Origin: Clostridia bacterium
GTDB lineage: Bacteria; Bacillota; Clostridia; Acetivibrionales; DSM-2933
Length of the DNA: 33,651 bases
Assembly (NCBI GenBank): GCA_026418275.1
Contig: JAOABQ010000079.1
Coordinates: 1 to 33,651, forward strand
Reading direction: 5' to 3'
Below, piece by piece: positions 14,995-22,948 of the stretch; position 1 is the stretch's first letter; each line of letters opens with the position of its first letter. The notes under the pieces are model-generated. The model was not told where the DNA came from and made no database searches. It saw only the letters and a list, made by a program, of their open reading frames with translations. The translations under genes were made by a program, and so were the position numbers.

Positions 14995-16219
14995 CTTCTT
15001 CCTCCAAAATCATTGAAGCAATGGGAAATGGTTTAAGTGCCCTTTTCAAAATCCCTTGAACATATGCAATGAGCATGCCGTAATTGGTAATGGCAATTCC
15101 CTTTTCCTTTGCCGCACTTATCCTGTACTGCATTTCCTGTCTGTTAAGCATGCAACCGCCGCAGTGAATAATGGCATCAAATTCTCCGATATCCTTCGGA
15201 AAAAAGGTCCCGGACGCCCATTGGAATTCAATGTCCCCGCCGGAAATTTGCCGGATCCAACGGGGTATTTTCACCTTTCCGATATCATCTGCCTGTCTGT
15301 GGTGCGTACAGCCCTCTACAATCAGTACCTTGCTTCCCAGCTTTAGGTGTTCTAACTTTCTGATGCCCTTGACCATTTCAACAAGCTCACCCTTTTGCCG
15401 GGCAAATAATATGGAAAAGGAGGTCATAGGTACATCCTCCGGTGTATCCGCCGCTACCTTCAAAAAAGCCTGGGAATCGGTAATTACCATTGCGGGCCGT
15501 TTTGTTATACTCCGAAGGGTTTCTTTGAGTTCATGCTCCTTTGTTACAACAGCCACTGCATCCGATTCGATGATATCCCGGATGGTCTGCTGCTGTGGAA
15601 GAATAAGCCTCCCCTTCGGCGCTGCCTTATCTATGGGTGTAACCAGAATTACAAAATCTCCGGGCCGGATTAGATCGCCTACAAGGCTTAGCCCACTTTC
15701 ATCAGTCTTTGCATTTTTTGCAATAAGCTGCTTTAATTCATCCAGCCCGGTTTTTGTCTCCGAGCTTATTTTTATGATGGGAATCTCCAGTTCTTTTTTA
15801 TAAGAACCTACTTCCTCCTCTGAAATATTTATAAGATCACACTTATTGACCACTCCAATGACCGCAATATTCTTTTCTTTAAGCTTTTTAACAAAATTCC
15901 TCTCAAAATCGGTTAGACCCTCAACAGAGTTTATTACAAGGATCGCGAGGTTTGTTTTCCTCATTACATCATATGTTTTTTGCACCCGTAAGTTTCCTAA
16001 ATCCCCTTCATCATCAAGACCTGCCGTATCAATGATTACTACAGGCCCTACCGGGAGTAGCTCCATGGTCTTATACACCGGGTCTGTTGTTGTCCCGGGT
16101 ACATCGGATACAACCGCAATACTCTGGTTTGTAATGGCATTAATCAGGGTAGACTTTCCCGCGTTTCTCTTTCCGAAAATTGCAATGTGAAGCCGGTTTG
16201 CAATGGGTGTTGTATTCAT
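14978..16219 (-). CDS. hydF: [FeFe]-hydrogenase maturation GTPase HydF
   Basis: A 413-residue scaffold protein that carries the two-iron H-cluster precursor and delivers it to apo-hydrogenase. The GTPase domain is at the N-terminus (Walker A GKRNAGKS at 16-23, DTAGLDDEG near 65-73, NKCD near 120). A dimerisation domain follows. The C-terminal cluster site is Cys-Thr-His followed about 50 residues later by HCGGC. The frame is open further upstream, but the ATG at 16219 has AAGGAGG 6-7 bases before it and forms an ATGA overlap with the stop of the lyase gene, so translation is coupled. Length is normal for HydF. Confidence 0.95.
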   Translation of the reverse strand: MNTTPIANRLHIAIFGKRNAGKSTLINAITNQSIAVVSDVPGTTTDPVYKTMELLPVGPVVIIDTAGLDDEGDLGNLRVQKTYDVMRKTNLAILVINSVEGLTDFERNFVKKLKEKNIAVIGVVNKCDLINISEEEVGSYKKELEIPIIKISSETKTGLDELKQLIAKNAKTDESGLSLVGDLIRPGDFVILVTPIDKAAPKGRLILPQQQTIRDIIESDAVAVVTKEHELKETLRSITKRPAMVITDSQAFLKVAADTPEDVPMTSFSILFARQKGELVEMVKGIRKLEHLKLGSKVLIVEGCTHHRQADDIGKVKIPRWIRQISGGDIEFQWASGTFFPKDIGEFDAIIHCGGCMLNRQEMQYRISAAKEKGIAITNYGMLIAYVQGILKRALKPFPIASMILEEEDDDLS

Positions 16220-17622
16220 TTTGACCTCCTTGGTTTCCCGGGAATCCCGGGCTTTGTCATTTCCAGCGGATTTAAAATCAGATTGAGCTCTTGTTCCGGA
16301 ATAATATTTTCTGCGATAAGAATCTCTCTCACCGACAACCCGGTTGCTATACATTTTTTTGCAACTTCAGATGCTTTTTCATAGCCTATATGAGAAACCA
16401 GTGAAGTAACCAGTACAAAACTGTTCTCCACCAATTGGCCGCATCTTTTTACATCGGCTGTAATACCCTTAATACATCTATCTATAAAAATCTCAAGTCC
16501 CCGGTTTAGTAAATCCAGAATTTCAAACAAATTGTGGGCTATCACCGGCAAAAATGCGTTGAGTTCCAATTGCCCCGATTGTGAAGCCAAGGCAATGGTA
16601 AGATCATTTCCCATAATTTGGAAGGCGATTTGATTGATTGCTTCCGGAATAACAGGATTGACCTTCCCCGGCATGATGGAGGACCCGGCTTGTACAGGAG
16701 GCAGGTTTATTTCCCCGATTCCGGCCCTGGGTCCTGAGGATAGAAGCCGAAGATCACTGGCAATCTTTGAAAGGTTTACAGCGGCAGTTTTTAAGAGTCC
16801 TGAAACTTCTACAAATACATCATTATTTTGTGTAGGATCCATCATATATTCCGATCTTGCAAGCCCGAGTCCCGTTAATTCACGGAGCTTTTCAATGACC
16901 ATAAACACATATTTCTTTTCAGCATTGAGTCCGGTTCCCACAGCCGTCCCCCCGATATTGACCTGCCTTAGCCGCTCCTCTACCTTGTACAGCCTCCACC
17001 TGTCCCTGGATATTGCCTGGGCCCATGCACCGAATTCCTGACCCAGCATAACCGGCACCGCATCCTGGAGCTGGGTCCTTCCTACTTTGAGGACACAGGA
17101 GAACTCCTCCTCCTTTTCCTGCAAAGCAGTTTGAAGACCGGCAAATTTCTCACTCACCGGAGTTAGCAGCCCAATGGCAGCAATCCGTACAGCCGTTGGA
17201 AAAACGTCATTGGTTGACTGGGAAAGATTTACATGATCCAGAGGATGCACCATATCATAGTTTCCTTTTTTCCCTCCCAGGATCTCAATAGCCCGGTTGG
17301 CAACCACTTCATTGACATTCATATTGGCAGAAGTCCCTGCCCCCCCTTGCAGCGCATCCACTACAAATTGGTCAGCCAAGGCGCCTTCCATAATTTCATC
17401 GCAGGCATGGCTAATCGCTTCTGCTATTTTTTTATCCAATATTCCTATGGCCCCATTGGTAATGGCAGCCGCCTTTTTAACCGCTGCGAGAGCTTTGACA
17501 AGCTCAGGATGGATCGGTCTATTTGCAATAGGAAAGTTTTCTACAGCCCTTTGGGTATGAATCCCATAATAACACGTATCTTCAATTTTTTTCTCTCCAA
17601 GCAAATCATGTTCAACGCGCAT
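16216..17622 (-). CDS. aspA: Aspartate ammonia-lyase-like enzyme in the hyd operon
   Basis: A 468-residue member of the aspartase/fumarase superfamily. The superfamily signature GSSIMPGKVNP is at about residue 311-321. Earlier conserved parts are GAGTSANMNVNEV (about 93) and LSQSTNDVFPTA (about 133), and the N-terminal YYGIHTQRA is typical of aspartase. The predicted reaction is aspartate to fumarate plus ammonia. An aspartase lies in the hyd cluster of several clostridia. Here it sits between hydE and hydF with 12-base and overlapping junctions, so it is clearly part of the operon. Ammonia supply for the H-cluster bridge amine is a possible role (inference). The start ATG has GGGGGG upstream. 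Confidence 0.9.
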   Translation of the reverse strand: MRVEHDLLGEKKIEDTCYYGIHTQRAVENFPIANRPIHPELVKALAAVKKAAAITNGAIGILDKKIAEAISHACDEIMEGALADQFVVDALQGGAGTSANMNVNEVVANRAIEILGGKKGNYDMVHPLDHVNLSQSTNDVFPTAVRIAAIGLLTPVSEKFAGLQTALQEKEEEFSCVLKVGRTQLQDAVPVMLGQEFGAWAQAISRDRWRLYKVEERLRQVNIGGTAVGTGLNAEKKYVFMVIEKLRELTGLGLARSEYMMDPTQNNDVFVEVSGLLKTAAVNLSKIASDLRLLSSGPRAGIGEINLPPVQAGSSIMPGKVNPVIPEAINQIAFQIMGNDLTIALASQSGQLELNAFLPVIAHNLFEILDLLNRGLEIFIDRCIKGITADVKRCGQLVENSFVLVTSLVSHIGYEKASEVAKKCIATGLSVREILIAENIIPEQELNLILNPLEMTKPGIPGKPRRSK

Positions 17623-17634
17623 AGGCTTCCCCCC

Positions 17635-18924
17635 TTACCGATCCTTTAAATAGACAGGCATCTCTCTACCTGCCTTTTTAACAGCATAAACTGCCGCATC
17701 CATATCCACCATATTCTTATGGTCATAAATCCTGTAGTTGGACCGGTATCTGGACGGTGTACTAATCAGCATAATGGTATTGGCGCCCGAAAGAAGAGCC
17801 CGTACCTGTGCGTCCTTATCAAGAGAAGCAAGGGCAGTCGTAGAGGGAATATATACTTTTTTACATACAATCCTGGTTAGGGCTACTGTCCTTAAGGTCA
17901 TTTCAATATCCCCATGGGGCAGGTGCTCGAAGGGTGTTCCCTCTGCGGGAATAAACGGTCCGATTCCGATCATGTTAATCCCCATGTCTTTAAAAAAGAG
18001 TATATCCTCCGCAATATCCTCTGCCGTCTGCCCCGGCAGTCCTATAATATTACCCGAACCGTTGATATATCCGAGTTCCTTCAGCCATTTGGAGCATTGA
18101 ATCCGGTGGTCGTAATCATCGTCGGGGTGAATGTTTTTAAATATCTCCCGGTTGGTGGTTTCGATTTTTAAGAGAAAATTGTTTGCCCCGGCTTCTCTTA
18201 ATGCCATGTATTCCTCTTTGGTCCGCTCACCTACACTTAAGGTAACCCTCATTCCGGTAGCCTTTTTGATCCTTTTGATGAGCTCGATAAGCCTTTCGGT
18301 ATCCCAGGTCCCATCCTCCCCCGACTGCAAGATCACTGTTTTGATTCCCGTTTCATAAAGGTCGAAAACAACCTCCATGATTTCCTCTTCTGTCATCCGG
18401 TATCTGTTCACTCCGTAGTTTTGGGCATTGATACCGCAGTACTTGCAGCTTTTACAGCAGTAGTTGGAAAACTCAATGGCACCCCTAATCTCAACCACAT
18501 CCCCAACCATCTCTTTCCTGATTCTGTCGGCTGCATGGAAGACGGTTTCAATTTCCTTTTCCTTATCGGTAGATAAAAGGTAGACAATTTCATCCTTCTT
18601 TAAATCCTCCCCTTCCTCTATTTTCCTAAGGATGGCTAGAAACTCATTTGTTACAGCATTTCCAAGCTTCCTGTCAATAAGGCCTTGAAGTTTTAGTTTT
18701 CTGTCTTCCAAAATATCTACCGTTTCCAGTTCGCTGTTTAGTAAAATGGATTTTGCCCTGTTAAGATCCGCTTCAAAGACCTTGACAGCAATGGCACAAA
18801 CCGTACCGGATTCGGGCGGTGCAGGCACCAGGTCGGTTTTAATAAGATTTTCCCGCAAGGTTTTATCCACCTTGAGCATTTGGGAAGTATTTTTTGCTAT
18901 AATTAAATAAAATTTGTTTTCCAA
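17635..18924 (-). CDS. hydE: HydE radical-SAM maturase with N-terminal DUF3343-like domain
   Basis: HydE takes part in building the two-iron subcluster of [FeFe]-hydrogenase. The radical-SAM core begins after about residue 85. Its cluster motif is the Cys-x3-Cys-x2-Cys of CCKSCKYCGI, and GSGNIIGLPGQT and the rest follow HydE. Typical HydE has about 350 residues; this one is about 80 longer. The extra N-terminal part (KFYLIIAKNTSQML, then DLVPAPPESG followed by a Cys) looks like DUF3343, a small domain proposed in Se/S handling proteins. Residue numbers in findings count from a GTG at 18939, which lacks a ribosome site. I chose TTG 18924 because GAGGTG lies 8 bases upstream. Either start keeps the fusion. 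hydG ends 2 bases before the GTG. Confidence 0.93.
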   Translation of the reverse strand: MENKFYLIIAKNTSQMLKVDKTLRENLIKTDLVPAPPESGTVCAIAVKVFEADLNRAKSILLNSELETVDILEDRKLKLQGLIDRKLGNAVTNEFLAILRKIEEGEDLKKDEIVYLLSTDKEKEIETVFHAADRIRKEMVGDVVEIRGAIEFSNYCCKSCKYCGINAQNYGVNRYRMTEEEIMEVVFDLYETGIKTVILQSGEDGTWDTERLIELIKRIKKATGMRVTLSVGERTKEEYMALREAGANNFLLKIETTNREIFKNIHPDDDYDHRIQCSKWLKELGYINGSGNIIGLPGQTAEDIAEDILFFKDMGINMIGIGPFIPAEGTPFEHLPHGDIEMTLRTVALTRIVCKKVYIPSTTALASLDKDAQVRALLSGANTIMLISTPSRYRSNYRIYDHKNMVDMDAAVYAVKKAGREMPVYLKDR

Positions 18925-18941
18925 GCCCTTACACCTCACAA

Positions 18942-20309
18942 TTAAAAATAAAGATCCCTTTTTCCGTTCTCAATCTCTTTCAGTTTTTCTTCGGTCATTT
19001 CCCTGATCTTTAGATCCTCAATCTCCGTTAAAGCTTTATGAATAATCCCGTTCCCTTTTTCTTTCAATACTTCAGTACCGAAGTCCATTAAATTTTCCTT
19101 AAAAGTAAGGATTGCGTTGGGCTGACAGAAAGAATGAATCTCTGCTCCCTTTGCGTATTCCATAAAAGCTTCTCCCGTCCTGCACCTTCTGTAGCATGCA
19201 GTACAAAAGCTTGGAATATAGCCTTTATCACAAATAGTTTCAAGCATTTTCGGTAAACTTCGGTGATCACTCACTTCAAATTGATCCGCCTTGTCGTCGT
19301 CCTCTTTATATCCCCCCGGATTGGTTTTAGAACCCGCGCTGATTTGAGAAACTCCGATACTTAAAAGCTCATCTCTGAATTCTGCCCGCTCTCTTGTAGA
19401 AAGGATAATTCCGGTATAGGGTATAGCCATCCTATAAATGGCTACAATTTTTTTGAAGTCCTGATCATTGACTTCATTTGGAATTTCATTGAGCCCCCAT
19501 CCCAATGCAGGTCTAAGCCTTGGAACCGATATGGTATGAGGCCCTACCCCAAATCTTTTCTCAAAGCTTTGCACATGCATCAATAGCCCCAGCACTTCAA
19601 ACCTGTAATCATATAAACCCAAAAGGGCTCCCACACCTACATCATCAATCCCAGCTTCAAAGGCTCTGTCAATGGCAGTAATACGCCAGTCAAAATCAGC
19701 CTTCAGCCCTACCGGGTGCATTTTTTTATAGACTTCCCGGTTGTAGGTTTCCTGGAAAATGACATAAGTACCGATTCCCGCATCCTTTAGCTTTTTATAA
19801 TCCTCTACCTTCATGGGTGCAGCCTCCACGTTGATTCTCCGGATATCCGCACTTTTATAAATGGCTTCCATTGCCTCTACCATGTGGTCTACATGGGTTT
19901 TTCCCGGGTCTTCGCCGCAAATGAGCAGTATCCTTTTGTGTCCTTGCGCCTCTATGGCTTTGGCTTCGGATACAATCTCCCGGGTAGAAAGGGTTTTCCT
20001 ATGTAACTCCTTATTGTCTCTCCTAAAGCCGCAGTACAAGCAGTTATTGGTGCACTCGTTGCTGGTATAGAGAGGCGCGAATAAAACCACCCTTTTTCCA
20101 TAAACCTTATTTTTAATAAACTTAGCCGCATCCAATAACTCTTCCAGCAAGTCTTCCCTTTCCACATAAAGAAGTTTTGCCACCTCAGAAAGATCCAAGC
20201 CTTTGCACTCCATGGCTTTGGCTATAATCTCCCGCACTTCTCCCGCTTCGCATTTTTGAGCCTTTTGAAGCAGGTCATAAATGACATCCTCTTTTATAAA
20301 ATCAACCAT
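18942..20309 (-). CDS. hydG: HydG tyrosine lyase, radical-SAM maturase
   Basis: A 455-residue enzyme that splits tyrosine to p-cresol and dehydroglycine, giving the CO and CN ligands of the H-cluster. The N-terminal radical-SAM motif is in CTNNCLYCGF (about residue 86-95). The C-terminal auxiliary cluster motif CTACYRRC followed by a Cys fits the CX2CX22C pattern of HydG exactly and separates it from ThiH. ThiH-like sequence PRLRPALGW is in the middle. GGGGG lies 9 bases before the ATG at 20309. The 199 bases between it and the upstream regulator gene hold a leader ORF and a terminator-like hairpin. Confidence 0.97.
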   Translation of the reverse strand: MVDFIKEDVIYDLLQKAQKCEAGEVREIIAKAMECKGLDLSEVAKLLYVEREDLLEELLDAAKFIKNKVYGKRVVLFAPLYTSNECTNNCLYCGFRRDNKELHRKTLSTREIVSEAKAIEAQGHKRILLICGEDPGKTHVDHMVEAMEAIYKSADIRRINVEAAPMKVEDYKKLKDAGIGTYVIFQETYNREVYKKMHPVGLKADFDWRITAIDRAFEAGIDDVGVGALLGLYDYRFEVLGLLMHVQSFEKRFGVGPHTISVPRLRPALGWGLNEIPNEVNDQDFKKIVAIYRMAIPYTGIILSTRERAEFRDELLSIGVSQISAGSKTNPGGYKEDDDKADQFEVSDHRSLPKMLETICDKGYIPSFCTACYRRCRTGEAFMEYAKGAEIHSFCQPNAILTFKENLMDFGTEVLKEKGNGIIHKALTEIEDLKIREMTEEKLKEIENGKRDLYF

Positions 20310-20357
20310 ATATATTCCCCCTTAAATCATTGACTTTTTTAAACCCAGAAAACACAA

Positions 20358-20386
20358 AAACTCTTCCCGGCATTCAAGAAGAGTTT
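20358..20386 (-). terminator. Terminator-like hairpin (possible attenuator) before hydG
   Basis: On the minus strand AAACTCTTC (20386-20378) pairs with GAAGAGTTT (20366-20358) around an 11-base loop. TTGTGTTTT follows the stem. It lies between the TM1266-like gene and hydG, so it would cut or reduce readthrough. A third segment, TAAACTCT (20495-20488), is identical to part of the 5' arm and could pair with the 3' arm instead. Confidence 0.6.
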
Positions 20387-20400
20387 ATAAAAAGTCCCAT
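20374..20400 (-). CDS. Possible 8-residue leader peptide upstream of hydG
   Basis: ATG (20400-20398) has GGGGG 7 bases upstream and reads MGLFINSS before TGA (20376-20374). The last codons, two consecutive Ser, and the stop lie in the 5' arm and loop of the hairpin at 20358-20386. A ribosome here would block the hairpin. This is the geometry of translation-coupled attenuation. It could also be a chance short frame. Confidence 0.35.
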   Translation of the reverse strand: MGLFINSS

Positions 20401-20508
20401 ATTAAGACCCCCTTCGATAAGAATCATCCGTTTCGTAAGGTTATAGTTATTAATACCCTCCTTGGTGTAGGATGAATCCGCCGCCTCAGAGTTTATTTTT
20501 TATTATTC

Positions 20509-20760
20509 TTAGTAGGTTAAAGCAACCTTCGCCTTAATTCCATGTATATTCCCCAGCTTCCCGGTTAATGCCCCGATTTCGTCATTGGTCCCGTCAACGA
20601 TAATCGAGATGACCGAAATTTCCTTTTCCTTATAAGGAATACCCATTCTACCCACTATAATATTTCCAAAGTTGCTTAGAATATCATTTACTTTTTTCGC
20701 TGTTTCCTCACGGTTGTTGACTACAATCCCGATGACAGCAATTCTGTTATCCTTATCCAT
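20509..20760 (-). CDS. TM1266-like hydrogenase-system regulator, ACT-like fold
   Basis: An 83-residue protein that matches the TM1266 family, usually annotated as a putative regulator of the iron-only hydrogenase system. It reads RIAVIGIVVNNREETAKKVN, then GRMGIPYKEKEISVISIIV, then GTNDEIGALTGKLG, with a beta-alpha-beta pattern like ACT or NikR C-terminal domains. It has no DNA-binding helix of its own, so it may act by sensing a ligand or binding a partner. It is the first gene of the hyd operon, behind the promoter at 20795-20822. Confidence 0.88.
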   Translation of the reverse strand: MDKDNRIAVIGIVVNNREETAKKVNDILSNFGNIIVGRMGIPYKEKEISVISIIVDGTNDEIGALTGKLGNIHGIKAKVALTY

Positions 20761-20794
20761 AGCGAAACCTCGTTAATTTTTTAACTATATTTTA

Positions 20795-20822
20795 ATTATA
20801 CCAAATTTTATCGGGATGTAAA
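20795..20822 (-). promoter_or_regulatory. Promoter of the hyd maturation operon
   Basis: Minus strand: -35 TTTACA (20822-20817), 16-base spacer, -10 TATAAT (20800-20795). A TGG just before the -10 makes it an extended -10. It lies about 35 bases upstream of the first start codon and 19 bases after the chitinase terminator. Confidence 0.85.
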
Positions 20823-20840
20823 CAATTAAATATAAGTAAA

Positions 20841-20867
20841 ATGGAGCCAGGGACACCCTGACTCCAT
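20841..20867 (-). terminator. Terminator of the chitinase gene
   Basis: ATGGAGTCAGGG and CCCTGGCTCCAT form a 12-bp stem (one G-U pair) with a 3-base loop on the minus strand. TTTTACTTATATTT follows. Confidence 0.9.
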
Positions 20868-20901
20868 TCTTTCATTTTCATTTAAAATGATGTACTCAAT
20901 C

Positions 20902-22773
20902 CTACTTTAAAGTGTTTAAGAACGCTTTGTTTTCTCTTACAAAGGAATTACCGTTTTGGAAGCTGTCCCAGTTGATAGACCAGGTCATGATCCCTCTCAA
21001 ATCCGGATATTTGCTTACCAGCGTTCTGAATGCCTGCTGGAGGCTTGCGTTCGGAAGCTGTCCGCTGTTTGCCGCACTTGCTGAGGCAGGTACGCCGATA
21101 ACCACCTGATCCGGCCTTAGCGGCGGGAAGAAGTAATCATCTCCGTCTTTACCCATAATTTTGAATCCTTGAAGCACCATATCGCACATTGCAACAATAC
21201 CTTCTACAGTCCCCATGTTGTACAGCTTACCGTCATTCCCCATCATCGGCGTAGAGTTGTAAAGCTGTGCATGGACGAACGTTGTTTTATCACGCAGTGC
21301 ATGAATAAGCGGTATGTAACAGCCTGCTTTTGCAAGACAGTATTGGTGGATACCTGCATAATACTGAATACCGTTCTGCAAGTAGAAGGTTTCAGGAGCC
21401 CAAGTCAACATAAAATTCGGGCCATAGGAATCGCAAATCTGTCTTATCGCTGATATCATGTTTACAATTCTTGGTGAAGTAGGTTTTTTGAAAAGCGGAT
21501 CTTTCCCTTGATCAAACATGATGGAGTCTTGTTCCAGATCAATATCAATTCCATCAAATCCGTATTCATCTACAAAACTCTTAATATCTTTGACAAATTG
21601 GCTTATCGCCGCTGAAGAGCCGAGATAAAACCATCCTTCATATCCGCCGATGGAAAGAACAATTTTCTTACCTTTACTTTGGAGCATCTTTACATCAGCT
21701 TTAAAGTCGTTAATTGTATAACCTGAAACTGTCGATAACCCGGAAATCACAAATTTCATCCGTCCATCGCCACTGCCGGGGCTCACCGGTTCTGTAAAGG
21801 CAATATTGATTACATCCCAGTTGGGGTCTACATCTCTTAGCTTAATAAAAGGATTATTTCCTCCCCATGTGTGCCAGTAACCGACCATTATCCTCTTTGG
21901 AAGGCTGGTATTTACAGGTGTTGTCGGAGGCGGTGAAGTTGGAACAGTTGTTGGTGAAGGCGTTGGAACACTTGTTACGATTTCCACATCATTTGGATAA
22001 TCTGCAACGGATTTGTTAAAGTTGATAATCAAAATCAAAATATCCTCCATATTGATTGCCCCGTCTTTGTTAAAGTCCAAATCCGGGTTATAGTTAGGAT
22101 CTATGCTTGATGTATTGAAATAGGGCAACAACTCCTGAGAGATATCCGCCATATTGATTGCTCCGTCTTGGTTGATATCGCCTGCCCATATACCAACCGG
22201 CTTACTGATGGAGCCAACTGCAATATTCCCATTGATGGTAACGTTCTTTATTTCCCTTCTGAGGTACCCATTCTTTGTAATCTTTAAAACTGTAGTTCCA
22301 GAGGTATCTTTACTTACATTTTTAATTTCGAAGTACCCATTGTTGTCGGTCGTACCATATAGACTCTTGCCTGCCAATTCAACTTTGAATCCGGAATTGA
22401 CCGCAGGATTGGAATAACTAAAATTCGGCTTCACATAGCCGGAAATTTTAAAACCTGTCTCGGCTGTAGTAGTAGGTGTAGGTGTATTGGTTGGGATTGG
22501 TGTCGAAGTAGGCGGTAGTGTACCCTCAACCACTTTCCAAAGTGCCGGTACATTGGAAGGCTGCCATCCGTCTAAAGACTTGTGCGCATAAATACACTGA
22601 TAGATCTTGCCATTGTAAGATACCAATGCATCCTTTTGATACTCTACATTGGGCTGCCACTGGGGAATGTCCGCCCCAACACTCTGAATACCTGCCGTAA
22701 GCATGGTAGAGAGCATAAGGATAAGACACACAGCCAATGCAAGAGCCCTTTGCCACTGCATTTTTCTTTTCAT
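20902..22773 (-). CDS. Secreted GH18 chitinase with CBM5/12-like and dockerin-like modules
   Basis: A 623-residue exported enzyme predicted to cut chitin. Order: signal peptide (about 1-34, with MKRK and a hydrophobic core); CBM5/12-type chitin-binding module (about 36-84, WQPNVEYQKDALVSYNGKIYQC); Pro-Thr linker; Cna-B or carboxypeptidase-regulatory-like beta domain (about 108-190); dockerin-type module with two calcium loops, DINQDGAINMADI (from 199) and DFNKDGAINMEDI (from 233); second Pro-Thr linker; GH18 domain (about 293-623). The catalytic motif DGIDIDLE is at 407-414 with acid Glu414, and SIGG is at 374-377. The dockerin-type module is internal rather than C-terminal. Its INMADI/INMEDI loops differ from the usual Ser-Thr cohesin-recognition pair, so true cellulosome binding is uncertain. 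AGGAGG lies 8 bases before the ATG. Confidence 0.95.
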   Translation of the reverse strand: MKRKMQWQRALALAVCLILMLSTMLTAGIQSVGADIPQWQPNVEYQKDALVSYNGKIYQCIYAHKSLDGWQPSNVPALWKVVEGTLPPTSTPIPTNTPTPTTTAETGFKISGYVKPNFSYSNPAVNSGFKVELAGKSLYGTTDNNGYFEIKNVSKDTSGTTVLKITKNGYLRREIKNVTINGNIAVGSISKPVGIWAGDINQDGAINMADISQELLPYFNTSSIDPNYNPDLDFNKDGAINMEDILILIINFNKSVADYPNDVEIVTSVPTPSPTTVPTSPPPTTPVNTSLPKRIMVGYWHTWGGNNPFIKLRDVDPNWDVINIAFTEPVSPGSGDGRMKFVISGLSTVSGYTINDFKADVKMLQSKGKKIVLSIGGYEGWFYLGSSAAISQFVKDIKSFVDEYGFDGIDIDLEQDSIMFDQGKDPLFKKPTSPRIVNMISAIRQICDSYGPNFMLTWAPETFYLQNGIQYYAGIHQYCLAKAGCYIPLIHALRDKTTFVHAQLYNSTPMMGNDGKLYNMGTVEGIVAMCDMVLQGFKIMGKDGDDYFFPPLRPDQVVIGVPASASAANSGQLPNASLQQAFRTLVSKYPDLRGIMTWSINWDSFQNGNSFVRENKAFLNTLK

Positions 22774-22900
22774 TCTTATTACCTCCTAAAAAAATTGAAA
22801 TAAAATAATCACACTGCTTATCTCTATATATTCATTTTAATAAGTTTGGTATAAGTCAACAATTGCATATTTTGGTTTCTAGTGTGTTATTTTGGCTGAA

Positions 22901-22941
22901 AAACTAGAGCCAAGAACGTTCCCGTTTCCTGGCTCTAGTTT
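22901..22941 (-). terminator. Terminator of the RelA/SpoT-domain gene
   Basis: AAACTAGAGCCA and TGGCTCTAGTTT form a perfect 12-bp stem with a 17-base loop. On the minus strand the stem ends in TTTTT. It lies 8 bases after the stop codon. Confidence 0.9.
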
Positions 22942-22948
22942 CAATCAT

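Noticed and set aside
16220..16354. Upstream extension of hydF
   Set aside because: The frame is open into aspA, but the ATG at 16219 has AAGGAGG and an ATGA overlap. The extension has no HydF-like sequence.
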